Source of the DNA: Tenodera sinensis
Lineage: Eukaryota > Arthropoda > Insecta > Mantodea > Mantidae
Length of the DNA stretch: 64,000 bases
Assembly (NCBI GenBank): GCA_030765045.1
Contig: CM060969.1
Coordinates: 43,255,216-43,319,215 of the forward strand
Reading direction: 5' to 3'
Shown here: piece by piece, positions 1-13,575 of the stretch
How positions within the stretch are numbered: the first letter of the stretch is position 1
How the letters are laid out: every line of letters begins with the position of its first letter
Translations under genes and position numbers: made by a program
The notes under the pieces: generated by a model
The model's input: the letters and a program-made list of their open reading frames with translations, nothing else
Database searches by the model: none
What the model was told of the DNA's origin: nothing

Positions 1-725
1 GTCCGTGTGTGTCTGTCAGTCTGTGAACATGACTCAAAAAACCAAAGTTGGTATTTAAGTTTACTGTCTTTCAAAGATACGACACGAAGATTTTGATAAA
101 AATTCTTCACCTTAGACTACCCGTTACATAGAAAACTTTTAGAAAATTTTGAGCTTTTTGAAAATGGCTCTAACGATTTTGATTAAAATGCCATAAGTTT
201 GAGATACTTTGACCGATGAAGTGTATCTATATCTTCAATTTTCTAGCTACAGCCCATGAAGTCCTATTTACTCTGGATGGGTTTTGATAACTGGTAAGCC
301 GTAAGAGATAGACCAAATCTTAGTATACAAAAATGTAGATCGTGCTAAAACACAGAATTTATGTCTGAATAATTTTTTTTTTTTTTTTTTTTGCAGAGTG
401 AACCATTTCGGAGATATTTCTCGCTATTTGTGTAAGTTTTGGAGAACTTATACTTCTGTCAAATGGATTATCGTTATTCATTTTTTTAAATGTTAACTGT
501 GCAAAGAGAAAGAAATTTGAACGGTTTAGGACATTTGACTATCGCTCAAAGCCTAGTATTCCCATATTCCCCCATATTCCTCTTGCACCTACAAGGAAAT
601 ATGCAATAATATAATCTCTGCAAGTGTTTATCTGAACTAAGATGAAGATGTAGGAATAAGAGATTGTAAGAATGGTTAGTATAAGAGTAGAGAAAGTCAT
701 CTGAGTGCAACATAGTTTTTTTCTA
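1..725 (+). repeat. R1 dispersed element, 5'-truncated by window edge
   Basis: This copy carries the family hallmarks in order: GTGTGTGTCTGTC near the left, ACCAAAGTTGGTATTTAAG, GATACGACACGAAGATTTTG, AAAATGGCTCTAACGATTTT, TAAGAGATAGACCAAATCTT, GAGTGAACCATTTCGGAGAT, CTTGCACCTACAAG, and the right-end AGTAGAGAAAGTCAT at 686-700 followed by GAGTGCAACA. A T-tract (369-392) interrupts it. The left hairpin lies outside the window. No ORF. Confidence 0.85.
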
Positions 726-1477
726 AAATGCTGTTTGACTTTATGGGACATCAAAACGTAAAATATTTATACAGAATTTGTTTATGAATACAAAACTGCT
801 ACTGCTTGCTGTCGGTACTCGGTGGAGAAATGAGTACATACTTGTTAATCATTTTATGTAAACTGTCACGACCTCTATGTGAGATTAGCCATTACTTCGC
901 TGCCCAAACTTGGATAGATTTAACTAAATGAAGCTGTTACACAGAAAATGCTTGTAAAATAGCTGAGTAGCAAGTGAACCGTGTCCTCCGGATGCATGTA
1001 GCACTGCGTTTCTTCTTGCCTGGCCACAATAGAACCACATTTGTCCATGGTAGGTATGTACGATCGGCAGTCCAAGCATTTCAGCTAACGTTAAACATCA
1101 ATATTCCGAACATTCTAAGAGCAGCGGATTACCGTTGTTATTATTAATACATGGAAAACGATTAACACAGCAATACAATTGACTGTGAATAGCTCATAAA
1201 ATGCGCATTAAATCATGCTATATAGGACTTCGGCCATTGTCTCGCATATAGAATGTTTACCAAAAGTGTACAAGTAGCTGTGGTATTAATCACTAACAGG
1301 CATGTATGCCGCCATTGTATTTTACACGGATTTATTATATCACGGAAGTAAGCCTCTTAGTTCTGGCGCTCTCCGACAGATGGCACTGCTCATAATGCCA
1401 CTGAATGGACTCTTAAAGAATATTTATTGCAATACACAACTCACGTATAAGAAGCACTTTTATATACGTTATGAACA

Positions 1478-1650
<173 letters not shown>

Positions 1651-1723
1651 TTATTAATTATTTTCTGTTTGTATAATACAGAATAAAAAAGCATTTGATG
1701 AAAATCCGGTGTTTGTGTACGCC

Positions 1724-1830
1724 AGAGAGAAAGAGAGAAGGGAGACCGAGGAGGAGAGAGCGAGGAAGGGGGAGGGAGGGGAAGATGGGGAGAGAGACAG
1801 AGAGGGGGAGGGGGAGTGGCAGACAGAAGA
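1724..1830 (+). repeat. GA-rich polypurine tract
   Basis: A run of about 105 bases is almost entirely A and G on the plus strand, with many GAGAG and GGGAGG blocks. It is low-complexity DNA. It could bind GAGA factor or form triplex DNA, but in the intron it may simply be a degenerate microsatellite. Confidence 0.8.
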
Positions 1831-2144
1831 ACAATTATATTTCTTATCTAGATTGCACAATAAATAATTATGAATTTTGTTTAATTTTATTACTACTTTT
1901 AGTTTTCAAGACCAATGTTTTGTTAATAATATTTAAACATTTATATGAATAGTATTTTATTCTGAATTTTTTTGTAGTTTACCTAAGTTAAAATGTTACC
2001 CACAAACTGTGCATTTAATGTCGGCATTTTTTTAACTAATGAAGGTAAGAATTTGTAATGGAAATCTCGGTCAAACTTTAAGTGGAAATATTAATTCTAT
2101 TTTATTTTCTAAACAATAATTGAATATTTTAATGAAGAATAGTC

Positions 2145-2480
2145 ACTTAAACATCTTATGTGTTGCACCCCAAAGGTTTTCTCTGCCCATTCTTCTACTA
2201 TTCTTACAAAATCCTATTATTCTATCTACTATTTACTATATGTAAACTAAAGTGATAGTAAAGTTGTTTTAAAGTAGGTGTATACTGATACCTAGGAAAT
2301 AGATTAACGCCACAAAAAGTTTTAGATAGGTAAATGATGTGTTCTTTACGAGACCTATTTAGTTTTTTGTAGTAAGATTTTTTCAATGTCTTTAGATATA
2401 AAGGGTAGTTCGGAATTTTCTTGAAAATATTTCTCAAATATTTGGTATTTAACCGATTTTTCTTATTTTGATTCTTTGTT
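2145..2480 (-). repeat. Decayed R1 element
   Basis: An inverted and degenerate match to the R1 ends: TATGTGTTGCACCC and CTCTGCCCATTCTTCTACTATTC at the left and GGTATTTAACCGATTTTTC at the right. The middle is largely unrecognisable. Limits are approximate. Confidence 0.45.
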
Positions 2481-2639
2481 TTTCATTATGCTACTCTCAA
2501 AAATGGTTAACGCTTTTCATTAAAATATTATATTTTTAAAGGTCTGTTCAGGACAAATCTGAGTGACTTGCATAAATAGTAAACCATAAAAGAGGAAATG
2601 TTGCTACTTAGAAACATAGATATAGTTAAAATATCAAAT

Positions 2640-2900
2640 TTATATCAAACAACATTTTTGTGCAGTTAGCCTTTCCAACATATGCTATGTTTCTGGTTTA
2701 AATTTTCCAATGCTAGTTAGTTTACTCAAATGAGAAGTCATGCTCTCTCTCTCTCCTGGTCATTCCAAGCCTATTATGTTCCTCTGTTCCCATGCACATA
2801 AAAGGAAATAATTACACTTCTACAAATGTTTATCTCGATTAACCTGTAGTAGATAGAATAGTGTGATAGGCAGAGAAACTCGTGTGAAGGTAATCTATCG
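2640..2900 (+). repeat. R1 element, right-end fragment
   Basis: The segment has R1 right-half features: CTCAAATGAGAAGTCATG, CTCTCCTGGTCAT, CACATAAAAGGAAATAAT, TACAAATGTTTATCTCGATTAAC, and a right end GGCAGAGAAACTCGTGTGA. The left half is missing. Confidence 0.55.
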
Positions 2901-2999
2901 GATTTTTATTATTACTGTTACTATTTCTACCAATAGCAGAGAAACATTGCACAGAAAGAATAACGTATAGAGGCAGCAAGCCATTCAATTCGGAGATAT

Positions 3000-3420
3000 T
3001 GTCTCCAAAACTATTTGTATGTATTTATTTATATGTTTTATTTACTTATTTATGGATTCATGGACTATATTTAGTTTCCATGGGTTTTAAAATGAAATAT
3101 TGGTATGACAATAATACTAGGTACCTACACGTGTGTGATGCGATGGACAAACACGCGAACTGGCGGCCTGTCAACAGCGACCGACTGGAATGGGAGAAAC
3201 ATATGCATGTATTTCACGCACGTAGACGTACAAATTGTGTAGGTGAAGAACGTTCACGCGACCCAACAAAATTCCGAAGAGTTCTTGTGAATGTGTGTGG
3301 TTTTTTATAAACGTCCCGCTGCGTCATTGTTTTCACGCTGTAAGCAATAAAAAGGTGCCACGTTTGTGCTACCGGAGTGATCGTATCTGCTTTGTATAAT
3401 GGGGCTTAAAGTGGACAGAA
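3000..3420. other. Unique segment with a GC-richer core, unknown function
   Basis: Positions 3120-3310 are noticeably less AT-rich than the flanks and remain open in one plus frame ending GVCGFL-like at 3307. The peptide is not recognised, lacks splice borders and contains no domain I know. The segment ends with TTTTTTATAAACG and GCAATAAAAAGG, motifs resembling posterior-Hox or Caudal sites. It could be a conserved non-coding element. Confidence 0.3.
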
Positions 3421-3614
3421 TAAAAAATTGTTTTAAATTAAAGAAGAGGTGTTGTATTTATTTATCTTTACTTACTTAAATACTCATTGTACTTGTGGTG
3501 TTAGTTACAATAGCATCTTAAAATTTTGTATCTCGAAATGTAACAAAGGAACACAAAAAGTACAAAGCATTGTATTCCTGCTTGAGATTCATCATTGTCA
3601 TGTGAAAATAAAAC

Positions 3615-4345
3615 AATATGATGTGTTACACTCATATGACTTTCTCTACACTTGTACGAACTATTCTTAAAAACTCTTACTTCTCGATGTTAGTCGAGTT
3701 AAACATGTGTAGAAATTACCTTACTGCAGATTTTCTTATAGGTGCAAAGGGAACAATAAAATATTTTAAAGCTTGAAGGCTTTGAGATTCCATTCTCTTT
3801 ACACGGCCAAGAGAAAACGTGAATAGCAACCTTTCAGTAGGGAAAGTATAAATATTTTAAACTCACACAAATAATAAGGAATATCTTCGAAATGGTTAAC
3901 TCCACACACAAAAAATTGCACTTTGTGTAGTAAGATTTGGTCTATCTCTAGCGATTTACCAGTTATGCAGAAGAGCAAACAGGACTATATCGAGAAAATT
4001 CAAAATCTCCACTTCATTTGCCATAAAAGTATCTTAAACACAGTATTTTGATAAAACTCGTTAGCCATTTTAAGAAAAAAAAGCTGTCAACATTTTCAGT
4101 ATCTTCGTGTCGCATTTTTGAAGCATCTTAAACTAAAATACCAACTTTGGTTTTTAAGTGACCTTTGGTTTTCCACCTAAGCTGTTCAGACAGCCACATA
4201 TACACAGACACGTGGAACTTTTTATAAAACTGCAATTTTGGGCCTCAAAACATATTTCCAGTGCAATCTAGACATCGAGTTTTTGGGGCAAATACAATAT
4301 TCCCTCTACTTAATATACGTACCTAGTAAAAGGAAAAATTGAGCC
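3615..4345 (-). repeat. R1 dispersed element
   Basis: A near complete inverted copy. The right end is at its left side (GATGTGTTACACTCATATGA, then CTTTCTCTACA), followed by TTATAGGTGCAAAGGGA, GAATATCTTCGAAATGGTTA, GATTTGGTCTATCTCTAGCG, CCAACTTTGGTTTTTAAGTG, CACATATACACAGACACGTG and the left-end remnant TTCCCTCTACTTAATATACG. The hairpin at the left end is degenerate. Confidence 0.8.
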
Positions 4346-5179
4346 CTATATATAGGTATATATTTTCCTTTTTCCTTATCTCTTTCGTCGAGGACGATAT
4401 TTCCAAACACAAGTATATCGAAGATCGTTAGTAAATTAAACTGTTCTCATATAGATGCTGAATTTAAACTAATAAGTTTTAAAATGAGTTATGTATGCGA
4501 TGTTGTTAAAATCAAACTGAAAAAGCTTAAACGCTCCTTTTAAATACAGAAATCGAATTTATAAGTTACTGTTCCTGCAATTGTTTAGAAAAATAAAACC
4601 AAAGTAAAATTAAACTACAAAACTCAGACACCGTGATGCCACAAAAGCACCTAGAATATGTGAGTTTAAAAAGTTAAGTACACAGAAACCATAACCACAG
4701 CAATAATTTTGTACTAAATGTATAATAGAACGAAAAATGGGAATAGGAAATAATCCAAAACGAAATCAAACCTGCCTAGAGTCCGGTATTCTGTAGTTGC
4801 GTTCGAATCTGCGTATTACCCAATTCACCTGGCAGACTTCACCCCGTTGTGTTCCGCACACAAATGATATGTGGGAAAAACTAGGCGCTACCCCTTACGG
4901 CAAATTCATTAACTACATTCATTTCCTGTCGGAAGAAAAAAACACCACACACTGCGCTCACTTGTGTGTTGCTTATTGAAATTTCTGATAAGATTTCTGT
5001 ATCCTGTAATCTTTTCAGTATGTCAAGGATGTAAACGTAATACCAATAAAAGGGAACCAGCACTGAAATTAAAGCAGTGTAGAATAAAGGATATCCATTT
5101 CGAGATTCTGAACACTACAATCGGTTGATGAAGCAATTAAGTATGAAGCAATTAAGTATTCAGTAATTAAGCAGTTTTA

Positions 5180-5596
<417 letters not shown>

Positions 5597-6547
5597 ATAA
5601 ATCTATATAACAAATTCATTCACTGCTGTACATTAATAAAACTTCAAGCAATTAAGTTAATAAAACAAATGATTGCCTTATTTTTGTAACAAAAACATAG
5701 TATAAGTCAATGTTGATTTTTCATTGTCAAGTTAAGGTGGTTACAGCAAAACATAAAATTTAATTCTTTGCATAAAAAGACTTTTGAAGCACTTGAATGC
5801 CATATTTTGGATACTTTGATGGTTTTTAGATACGTCGGCAATTTCCAGTTTATTTAAGTTTAACTTTAAGGAATTTTTAAAATATAAATGTAACGTAGGA
5901 AGTGTACTCTACTCATTAGCAGTTGCAATATATTTTCTGCACTTCAAGTACATTAGTAATTGCTGTTTTACAACACGTAGTATGCACGCCACTGCATAGA
6001 GTAGGAAAACAATTTCCCTAGTGGCCCCAACAAGGAATCACATGCGGTTCCTGGCTTGTGATTGAAAGTCAAATGGTTGGAAATGGAATGAAGAAGAGGG
6101 GACAAGCATCATATTGTTGCACGAGGAAAAAGCTTAACGAAAATCACTATGCAGCCATAAAAGTGTGGGGAGTTGAAAGAACGCCACTTTTATGAGGCGC
6201 TTCGCTTCATTTTATAGCCACTATCTCCGCCTCCCGCTCGCTCTTTATTGCTCTGTGGCCGTGTATGTGTGCACAATTACAATGTGCCTAAACTCTGTTA
6301 CTTGTCTACAAAGACACACCTGTTCACCAGGAGATGTTCATCTGCGTGCAAAGAAACTGTGGGATGACTTGATCAACCTACAAGGTGTTAGGGACGTAAA
6401 CAAACTCACGTGCCTGCATATGTTTAAACACACACTGCATAATGTAGATTCAAACAGAGACCATTCATTTCATCAGGGAAAACCTTGCCCCTCACCCCAT
6501 TACCACAGATTGACACAAATCTTTATGGTAAACATACCTAAATGCTT

Positions 6548-6835
6548 ACGTAGCGCAGTGGTAACTCATCTGCCTCTGACGTGGAGGACCCGGGTTCGAT
6601 TCCTGGTGCCAGTATATAGAATTTCTCTTGATTGGAGACTTGATTCGGGGTGCGCTGTCAACTGAGGAGGTACGTGAGGGAGAGGTTTGCTGTCCAGGTT
6701 ACGAAGACGGGACTCAGGGTGCTAACAACGTCCCACCCTCCAGTACTCCATGCCACTCGTGACGCCCGTCGTGAGAAGAGGTGGGGGACGCAGCGGTCGT
6801 GCGGTGGGACTTGTACCACGGAGTTTAGTTTAGTT
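6548..6835 (+). repeat. tRNA-derived SINE, family A
   Basis: The head has pol III box A (TAGCGCAGTGGTAAC, 6551-6565) and box B (GGGTTCGATTCCT, 6592-6604). The body shares GGGGTGCGCTGTCAACTGAG and, near the end, GACGCAGCGGTCGTGCGGTG with the copies at 14865, 38095 (inverted) and 55998. Confidence 0.8.
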
Positions 6836-8939
6836 TTTATAGTCTACAAAAGCATAATTGGTGCAAATAAAAATGTGTTATGTAGGTACAAATATCTTTG
6901 TCTATATCTTACGATTTAACAATTGTAGATATACAAAAGGCTATTCAATCAATAGGTAATTTTACAGTAATTTACCACAGAATTTTCTTTTCTTAGATCA
7001 CGTGGTATCAGGATTTATTAAAGTAGATATAATAAATGAATTAACTTGGAAACAAAGAAAAACATTACACTCAAGCAATTGACTAACGCAGCCGATATAT
7101 ATATATATATAACACCTAAAACACACACCTAAAAGTGTGACATAAAATTTAAATAAAAAAAAGGCTAGCACATTTTGTGAATACTAACAACTTAACGATT
7201 AAAAAAAATCAAAAAAGCTAATTTTGATTTTTTTTCCCCCATTTTAATGTTCTTTGATTCTGCTCCAAAACTGAATTTTGTTATTGATAGGCTCTAAAAC
7301 GTATATGAATAAATTACTTTAATCACCGTCACAGCACAGAAATTGTTGCTTATTGCAGCTATAAATAGAAAGCAAACCAATACTATTTTAAATTCACTAA
7401 CACATGTCATTGATCCCTTTGCTCATCTTTATATATTCAGTAAACCTACGTCATTAATGCTCAAAATGCAACACACATAGCAGACTAACATGGTTTAGAA
7501 ATGAAAATACTGTTTTGCTCTGATGTGTAGAGAAAACCACACTGTTGCTCCATCATTAATTGATTACCCAGCTAATCTTGAATGCTTTTATCGGTAAACA
7601 TGGAACGCTGAAGGAATAAAAAGGCGGGAGAAGTTTGTCATTCTCATTTCCGTATATGTTGTGTGGAAAACATGCGGGATATTGCGTAACAAATTGGAGC
7701 CTTATGTTGGCCCCCCTGCTTCTCTTCTCAAACGAGCAGATGTTTGGTACCGTAGTAAACGCTGGTAATTTGAGAGAAGCCGGAATAATTAACCTAAAAG
7801 AAGCTACGTGCTTGTATTTCAAGTGCTACCAGAAACTACTACTTTTTAACTCGACTTTGTGTTTACGTAATTGCTTCCAAAGAATTTAAAAGTGAATCAG
7901 TCATATAAAAATTAGAGTAGCTCCAATGTTTCTTGGGAGAGAATAAAAATTATTCGCTTTTAAGTTATAGACATTGAAAGCTGGTAATTTATGTAACTAG
8001 TGCATAATGGAAAATTATAATGTATCATAGCTCAAAGCTGGCTGCTAAGGAGATGTTTCATTTGTTTGAACACTTAAGATAATGAGAAAACAATTGAAAG
8101 TATGGATTGTATTCCGTTTGATATTTTGAACGAAGCCAAGAGTGCTGAGAGTTTATTGATTCCAAAAAAATCAAAAGAAGTTTACGAATATTGGTTTTGG
8201 TTCTAAAATAAATTTGATGATATGATTCTAGTGTTGGAATGTTGATGTACTTGCGAGAGTGACGATTTCAGGTATTCTTACAGGCGCATTGAAGAAACTT
8301 AGGTTGTGGTGGGGATGACGGTAATTACGTCATTTTCTGGCACTGGTGTCAGAAATAGGTTAATTTTACTGTCATAATAAGCAGTTTTAATGTAGGATTG
8401 CACAAACGAATATTTTCAATAACTTTTGTTGTACTTCTTCAGTTAATATCAGTTGATATCGATTAACTATCCTTAACTTCGCCGATATAATAACTCACAT
8501 ATTTGTTTGTAGCTCTTATGCTATTAATAATTCGAATACAATTGAATATAGAAACTCTTGAGCTATAGTTGTGAAACACATTTACTTACAACATTTCCAC
8601 TTTCTATAACTTGAGATACAGCTATCATAGTACATCGTATGCCAGCAAATTTTCTAATATGAAATTTCAAAGGAAATATCCACATGTTTAAGGCCCCCTT
8701 TCTGCCAATGCGTTACGAACATTTAAAAATTATCCCTCTACCCCAAGTTACCCTTTAAATGGAAAATATGGGGCGCGCTAGAGATACCACAATGATGATA
8801 CATAAATTAATATGCAACAAAAAGTAACAGAATTTCAAGAAGAGCAAGTTTAAGTAGATTGAAAATGAGATTAAAAATCCAATTAAATTAGTTAGCAAAT
8901 TAATATATTAGGAAATCGATGACAATGATTCTGCCTCTG

Positions 8940-9130
8940 CCATGTTTCAACCTGAGGGTAGCAAAATAAAACGAGTCTCTTCTAGGAAGGAACCCCCGGG
9001 ATGCTAAGAGTCACGCTGTTAAAGAGCGTCCATAAATAAAAACACAACTTATTTCCCCCGATCCGGAGGATAAGAATTTAAACAGAGCAAGTTCCCTGCG
9101 ACACGTCGAGTTCCCCGGCATATGATGTAA
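8940..9130. other. Complex unique segment
   Basis: A patch with raised GC (CCCCCGGGATGC, CCCCCGATCCGGAGGAT, GACACGTCGAGTTCCCC) and the homeodomain/Caudal-like CCATAAATAAAAACAC in otherwise AT-rich intron. No coding potential seen. Candidate cis element only. Confidence 0.2.
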
Positions 9131-9139
9131 AGTGAGTGC

Positions 9140-9290
9140 AGTTCAACGGAGAGAGAAGTAAATTCGGGGGTGTAATTAAACTTCTCAGCATTTGCTCAGA
9201 AACTCAGAAAACCCGTGAAAAAAACTGTTGGTCGCTCAGGGAATCGAACACAGGACCTCTCGAAGGCGCTACCGCCTGAGCCATGGTACG
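9140..9290 (-). repeat. tRNA-like SINE head, inverted
   Basis: The minus strand has box A TGGCTCAGGCGGTAGC (9268-9283) and box B GTGTTCGATTCCC ending near 9240, with box spacing typical of a tRNA. The trailing AT-rich body is short and does not match family A. Probably a SINE rather than a functional tRNA. Confidence 0.6.
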
Positions 9291-10871
9291 TTATATAACA
9301 CTGAAGAAAATATCTGAATGAATACTTCAGACTCACCACACTTTCATTGCGGTTGAAGTAGGGAGTACTGGTGAAAGGAGAAAATTGTGTTAACCCATTC
9401 TCAAAGGTAGATAATTACTATCGAGCTCATTACGAACTTTCTTTTGATGTTCCAATCTTCACAGAGGGCAGGTGTGTTCTACAGGTTCAAAAGATGTTAC
9501 GAAAATTGCTCAAGACTTCGATTAGTAATTTTAAAGGAAGGGTTTTTTTATGCGCGGAGGAGCAGATGTCTTTATTCGGCAGGTTGAAAGAGAAAGGGCG
9601 GGCATCCATCTCTGATTCTCCGTAATCTCAACCCTTGGAGCGACAATTTCAGCCCTAACCTTTAAATATGTATTACACTTAATTTATTGCATCACGCTTT
9701 GGCGTTCAGTGGAGCGACAATTTTAAACGCCAAGTCTCTCGCTTTCAAATGGGCCAGCTACGAACTTGCTGAGGTTGCACTGTTCGGTTCATTTCCCTTC
9801 ATTTCAACTAGTTTTTCTCTTGACACGAAATAATAATAACTTAACTGCAGTTTCTCTCAATAATAGACCTAGTAGTAGACATTATCATAAGCAGGGCACA
9901 TGCAACTATTTATAACCGAACAAAATAAAAAAAATATGTTGAGAAATACGATCTAAAATTAATTTGGGTGTATTTTTTAAATCATCAACAATTTAATGCT
10001 GTTTAAATTAATATTATATTGGAAATGTACTTTAAAATCTAGCACACTGAACAATAATTAAACAATAACAATTTTATTGTTGTTTTTTTAATTTAATTGC
10101 TCAATCCAGAGCTAACCCTTAGCTCTGTATAGAATAAAAATGATACATTTTCAAGGGCGATCAGTAAGAAGAATTAGCAAAAAAATTGCAATATTTTACA
10201 GAACATTGTAAGGAGAAACAGATTCACAAATATTACACAGAATAATTAAGAGATGTGAAAAATACCAAGTTTAACATCTGTCCGCCATTTTGGTTTTAAA
10301 TTATTATGTTCAGCTATGTTTAATACTAGAAGCTCAAGAGGGGGGAGGGGGGGACACGCAAATGAACTCGATTCTGCGAATTATTTTTCTTGTCTGAATG
10401 TCCTTTTAAAATTCAAAATGATTATCAGAGCAGCCCTTACGACATTACTGCAGATACAGAAAGATTAAAAGCTTTATATTGTGGACAATTTTGCATACCG
10501 TCAGTGTTTTATCTTGTCGAAGTGCTAATGCTACTAAAAACAAAGAACGAGCGTATGTTAAATGTCTTGATAAAAGCTGATAAAAAGACAAACGTGCTTA
10601 GAAATTCTTTTGGACATTATAGTACAGCGCTTACATATGCAAACTGTGTTTTAATTTTGAGATAAACAGAGTGATATCCGGTAAGCAAGGCATTTTTACT
10701 TTACAATGTATCTACCTACTAGAATTCCACCCAAAAATTGTCATCGACAGATGAGTAATAACCATGTGTTCTGGCCCCCGAAATTAGAAACAAGCATGTC
10801 GGTTTGTGTGTTCTATATTTGTGAACGACATCCCAAGAAACAATTGAATAACTACACAACAAATGACAACG

Positions 10872-11085
10872 GTGGCAGCCCCGACCGAGTGGTTAAACCA
10901 TTCGCCTCTCACCAAAGTGGCCCGGGTTCGATCCCAGGCGACCGAGTGTGGGTTGTTATGATGGACACATGGCGGCGCAGGGACGGGTTTCCTCCGAGTT
11001 TTCCGGTTTCCCCCGCCATACATTCCATGAATCATCAGTGCCACTACCTCCGGTGCCACGTGTAGTAAAAGCGGGCTTTGAACAC
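10872..11085 (+). repeat. tRNA-derived SINE, family B
   Basis: Box A ACCGAGTGGTTAAACC and box B CCCGGGTTCGATCCC (10921-10935) are followed by a body with GGGCGG/GACGGGTTTCCTCCGAG and GTTTCCCCCGCCATACATTC. A second copy with the same body motifs is at 11325-11565. Confidence 0.8.
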
Positions 11086-11229
11086 TACCAAAAAATTACA
11101 ATGATATTGCCATAGAGAAAGTTCTTTCAAATAAATTGTGTGTTTTAAGCATATTAGTGAGTTTTTGAGAAAATAAAAAACATAAACAAATGTTTCATGT
11201 AAAGGATACCTGAATGTGGGGTATTCTTT

Positions 11230-11770
11230 TTTTTTTTAAGAATCTTAGTGTTATATCTTTGGAAGATACTAAACTTCAATACCAAGTTTGGTACCCTCCG
11301 CCATTTTGGTTTTAAATTGTTCTGTTTGGCATTACCGGTTATACCGTTCGCTTATCCTCAAGACGGATTCTACCCCAGGGTCCCACATGTGGTACCGTAA
11401 GCGGCGTCTGGGCGGGTTTTCTCCGGTTTCCTCCGGCACTCATTCCACCATCTGCTCCATCATCACCTTTCCATTCATCCATTTCGCTTGCATTTCATTT
11501 CATCCTCTTATTTTATATCATACTTGGTGCTGAGCTGACCACTCGCTTCCAGGTCTTCATTCTGTCCGGTTCATAGGTTTGACAGTCGTCTGACCCCAGG
11601 CACACACGCACACACATACACACAGACGCGCACACAGACTTTTCTAAAAAACAAGTTTTGATAGGGCTCAAAAATATAGTTTCGGTGAAATCTATACACT
11701 AATTTTTGGGTGCAATGTAATACTTTCTCTGTTAATCTTAAGGACTTGGTAGAGAAAATAAAATTGCATT
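11230..11770 (-). repeat. R1 element split by a SINE
   Basis: The left part (11230-11324) reads GAAGATACTAAACTTCAATA and CCAAGTTTGGTACC, the right part (11570-11770) reads CACACGCACACACATACACA, GGTGAAATCTATACAC and GGTAGAGAAAATAAA. These are consecutive pieces of one inverted R1 copy, separated by the family B SINE. The R1 insertion is therefore older than the SINE. Confidence 0.65.
11325..11565 (+). repeat. tRNA-derived SINE, family B, inserted in R1
   Basis: It has a degenerate head (GGCATTACCGGTTATACCG, box B weak) and the family body GGCGGGTTTTCTCCGGTTTC, CTCCGGCACTCATTCCAC, plus a T/C-rich tail. The nearest relative in the window is 10872-11085. Confidence 0.6.
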
Positions 11771-13414
11771 GCAACAAAATAGAATATTGATTGTTGTCTG
11801 TAATCCCAGATGCAGAATAGTAGTCCCTAAAACTTTGGTACAACATTTTTCTGTGACATGTGATTTAGGGAATAATATAGTAGGCGGCACAACACAGTCC
11901 TAAAGCTGCATCTGCCTTGGGACCTAACCAACAAATTTTTCATCTGGGAACTGTATGCATAGTTTGAAGCTATTCTTTCCCTTCGGACCAGCAAGCCACA
12001 CGATTTTCATGCATTAAAGCATAACTAATGAGGCATCTTTTTCGCCGCTATGCCTGTTACTTAATATTCATCCTACGCCAGCGTTCAATTGTGTGCGTGG
12101 AATGTAATTACACTTGCGTTTATCTTCGAAAAGTACAAGGTTGTGAACTTGGACGACCTTTTTCCTCAGCCTTGATTTAAGGAAATCCTGGAAGATGTTA
12201 ACTTAAAAACACGAACGTCAACAGCGCTTCTACTTTCAAAAATCTCCACCAGCTGGTGTTGTATTCCATCGCAAAATATTTCCGCGATATTAAACGAAAC
12301 CCAGGTTAAATACAACACATACATTAAACATTTTCGACAAAAAAATGAAATCATGATTTTGTTGCAAAATGTTTGATGTTCATCTAATCCTTCAAAACTT
12401 CAGATCGTGAGCAACAAGTCCTGCTTGGCAGGTTGTAAATTGGTCGTCAACCCAAGAAAACTGTTAAGAAAACAAGCCCTAGATATAGAGGGCGTCTAAC
12501 TTACTTTCACCTTATTTTTAAGTGCCCTGGTCTATTTAATCACAGATAATTAAAACTATTGAAGAATATAGAAAGTTTAACAATGCTTTTGGAGTCCTGG
12601 ATATAGTGGGTTGAAATGGTGCGGTTCCTAGCGTGGTTCGAGCCCAGCCATGTGGATCCTATAATACAGGTAAGTCCTGTACCCCTTCAACATAGTAAGA
12701 AAATTCAGGAGCTTAAATATATAACGGTCTGTGGTCGCGAAAGCCAACATTTCATCTGGTGCTGACCACATCATTTCCCTGATCAGCTGGATAACCATTC
12801 ATCTCTGCTTTGCATATGTGGGCGTGAGGTCGGCAGCCGTGTTGGTAAACAAAAGACCCATAAGAGCTATAGTGTCATATTTAACTCTTTTAAAATTATT
12901 TTACAGTTCTGCTTAATTTATTGCTTGTTAATAGTTTTCAAAACTGATGCATTTTTGTGTATATTAATGTTTTGTAGATAAAACTTTAATAGTATATTCG
13001 GGTTCTCATTCGATTGTGTAATACTGTAATTATGCCAGTATTCTTTTGTGCAATATTTAGCCTATGTGTAAAATTAGTAGCTAAAAGACCTTCTATAAAT
13101 GAGTAAAAAATAATATTAAATAATGTGACTCGGGATCAGTAAAATAATTTGGCACTTTTGTTTCAAGTAAAATTACTATGTACATTTTGAGTTACAAAAA
13201 AATCCTAAGGTGATGCAATGTTATTGCTCAAAGCAAATATTTACTCCAGTTTTGAAATTTATTCTTTTTGCTCCTATGCCTGTGATGTAATTAACTATGT
13301 CCACAGCAATTGTGTAGCGGGTTGGAAATATACGAGTGAAGTCTGGAGGTAACGATCGGGTTTCGAAGCACAGATTGTTTGCCACGCTTATGCATAAACT
13401 ACTTCTCGTGATAG

Positions 13415-13575
13415 AATATCCTCCCCATGGGCAAGACCGCAAACTTCTCCCCAGCCTTTGGGGTCTACAGGATGTGCAAAGTCAGTTGGGAGGTTTATGT
13501 GGTCGCGTCCGAGTGGAGGGCACGGTAGCTCCAGAGAATAGGTATCGACATAGTACGGTCCCAGTAGATTCAGTT
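13415..13575. other. GC-richer unique segment, unknown
   Basis: About 160 bases with balanced base composition (CCTCCCCATGGGCAAGACCG, GGTCGCGTCCGAGTGGAGGG). Open frames exist on both strands, neither with a recognisable product or splice borders. Candidate conserved non-coding element. Confidence 0.2.

Noticed and set aside
12600..12680. tRNA-like word GTGGTTCGAGCCC
   Set aside because: Only a weak box B; no matching head or family body.
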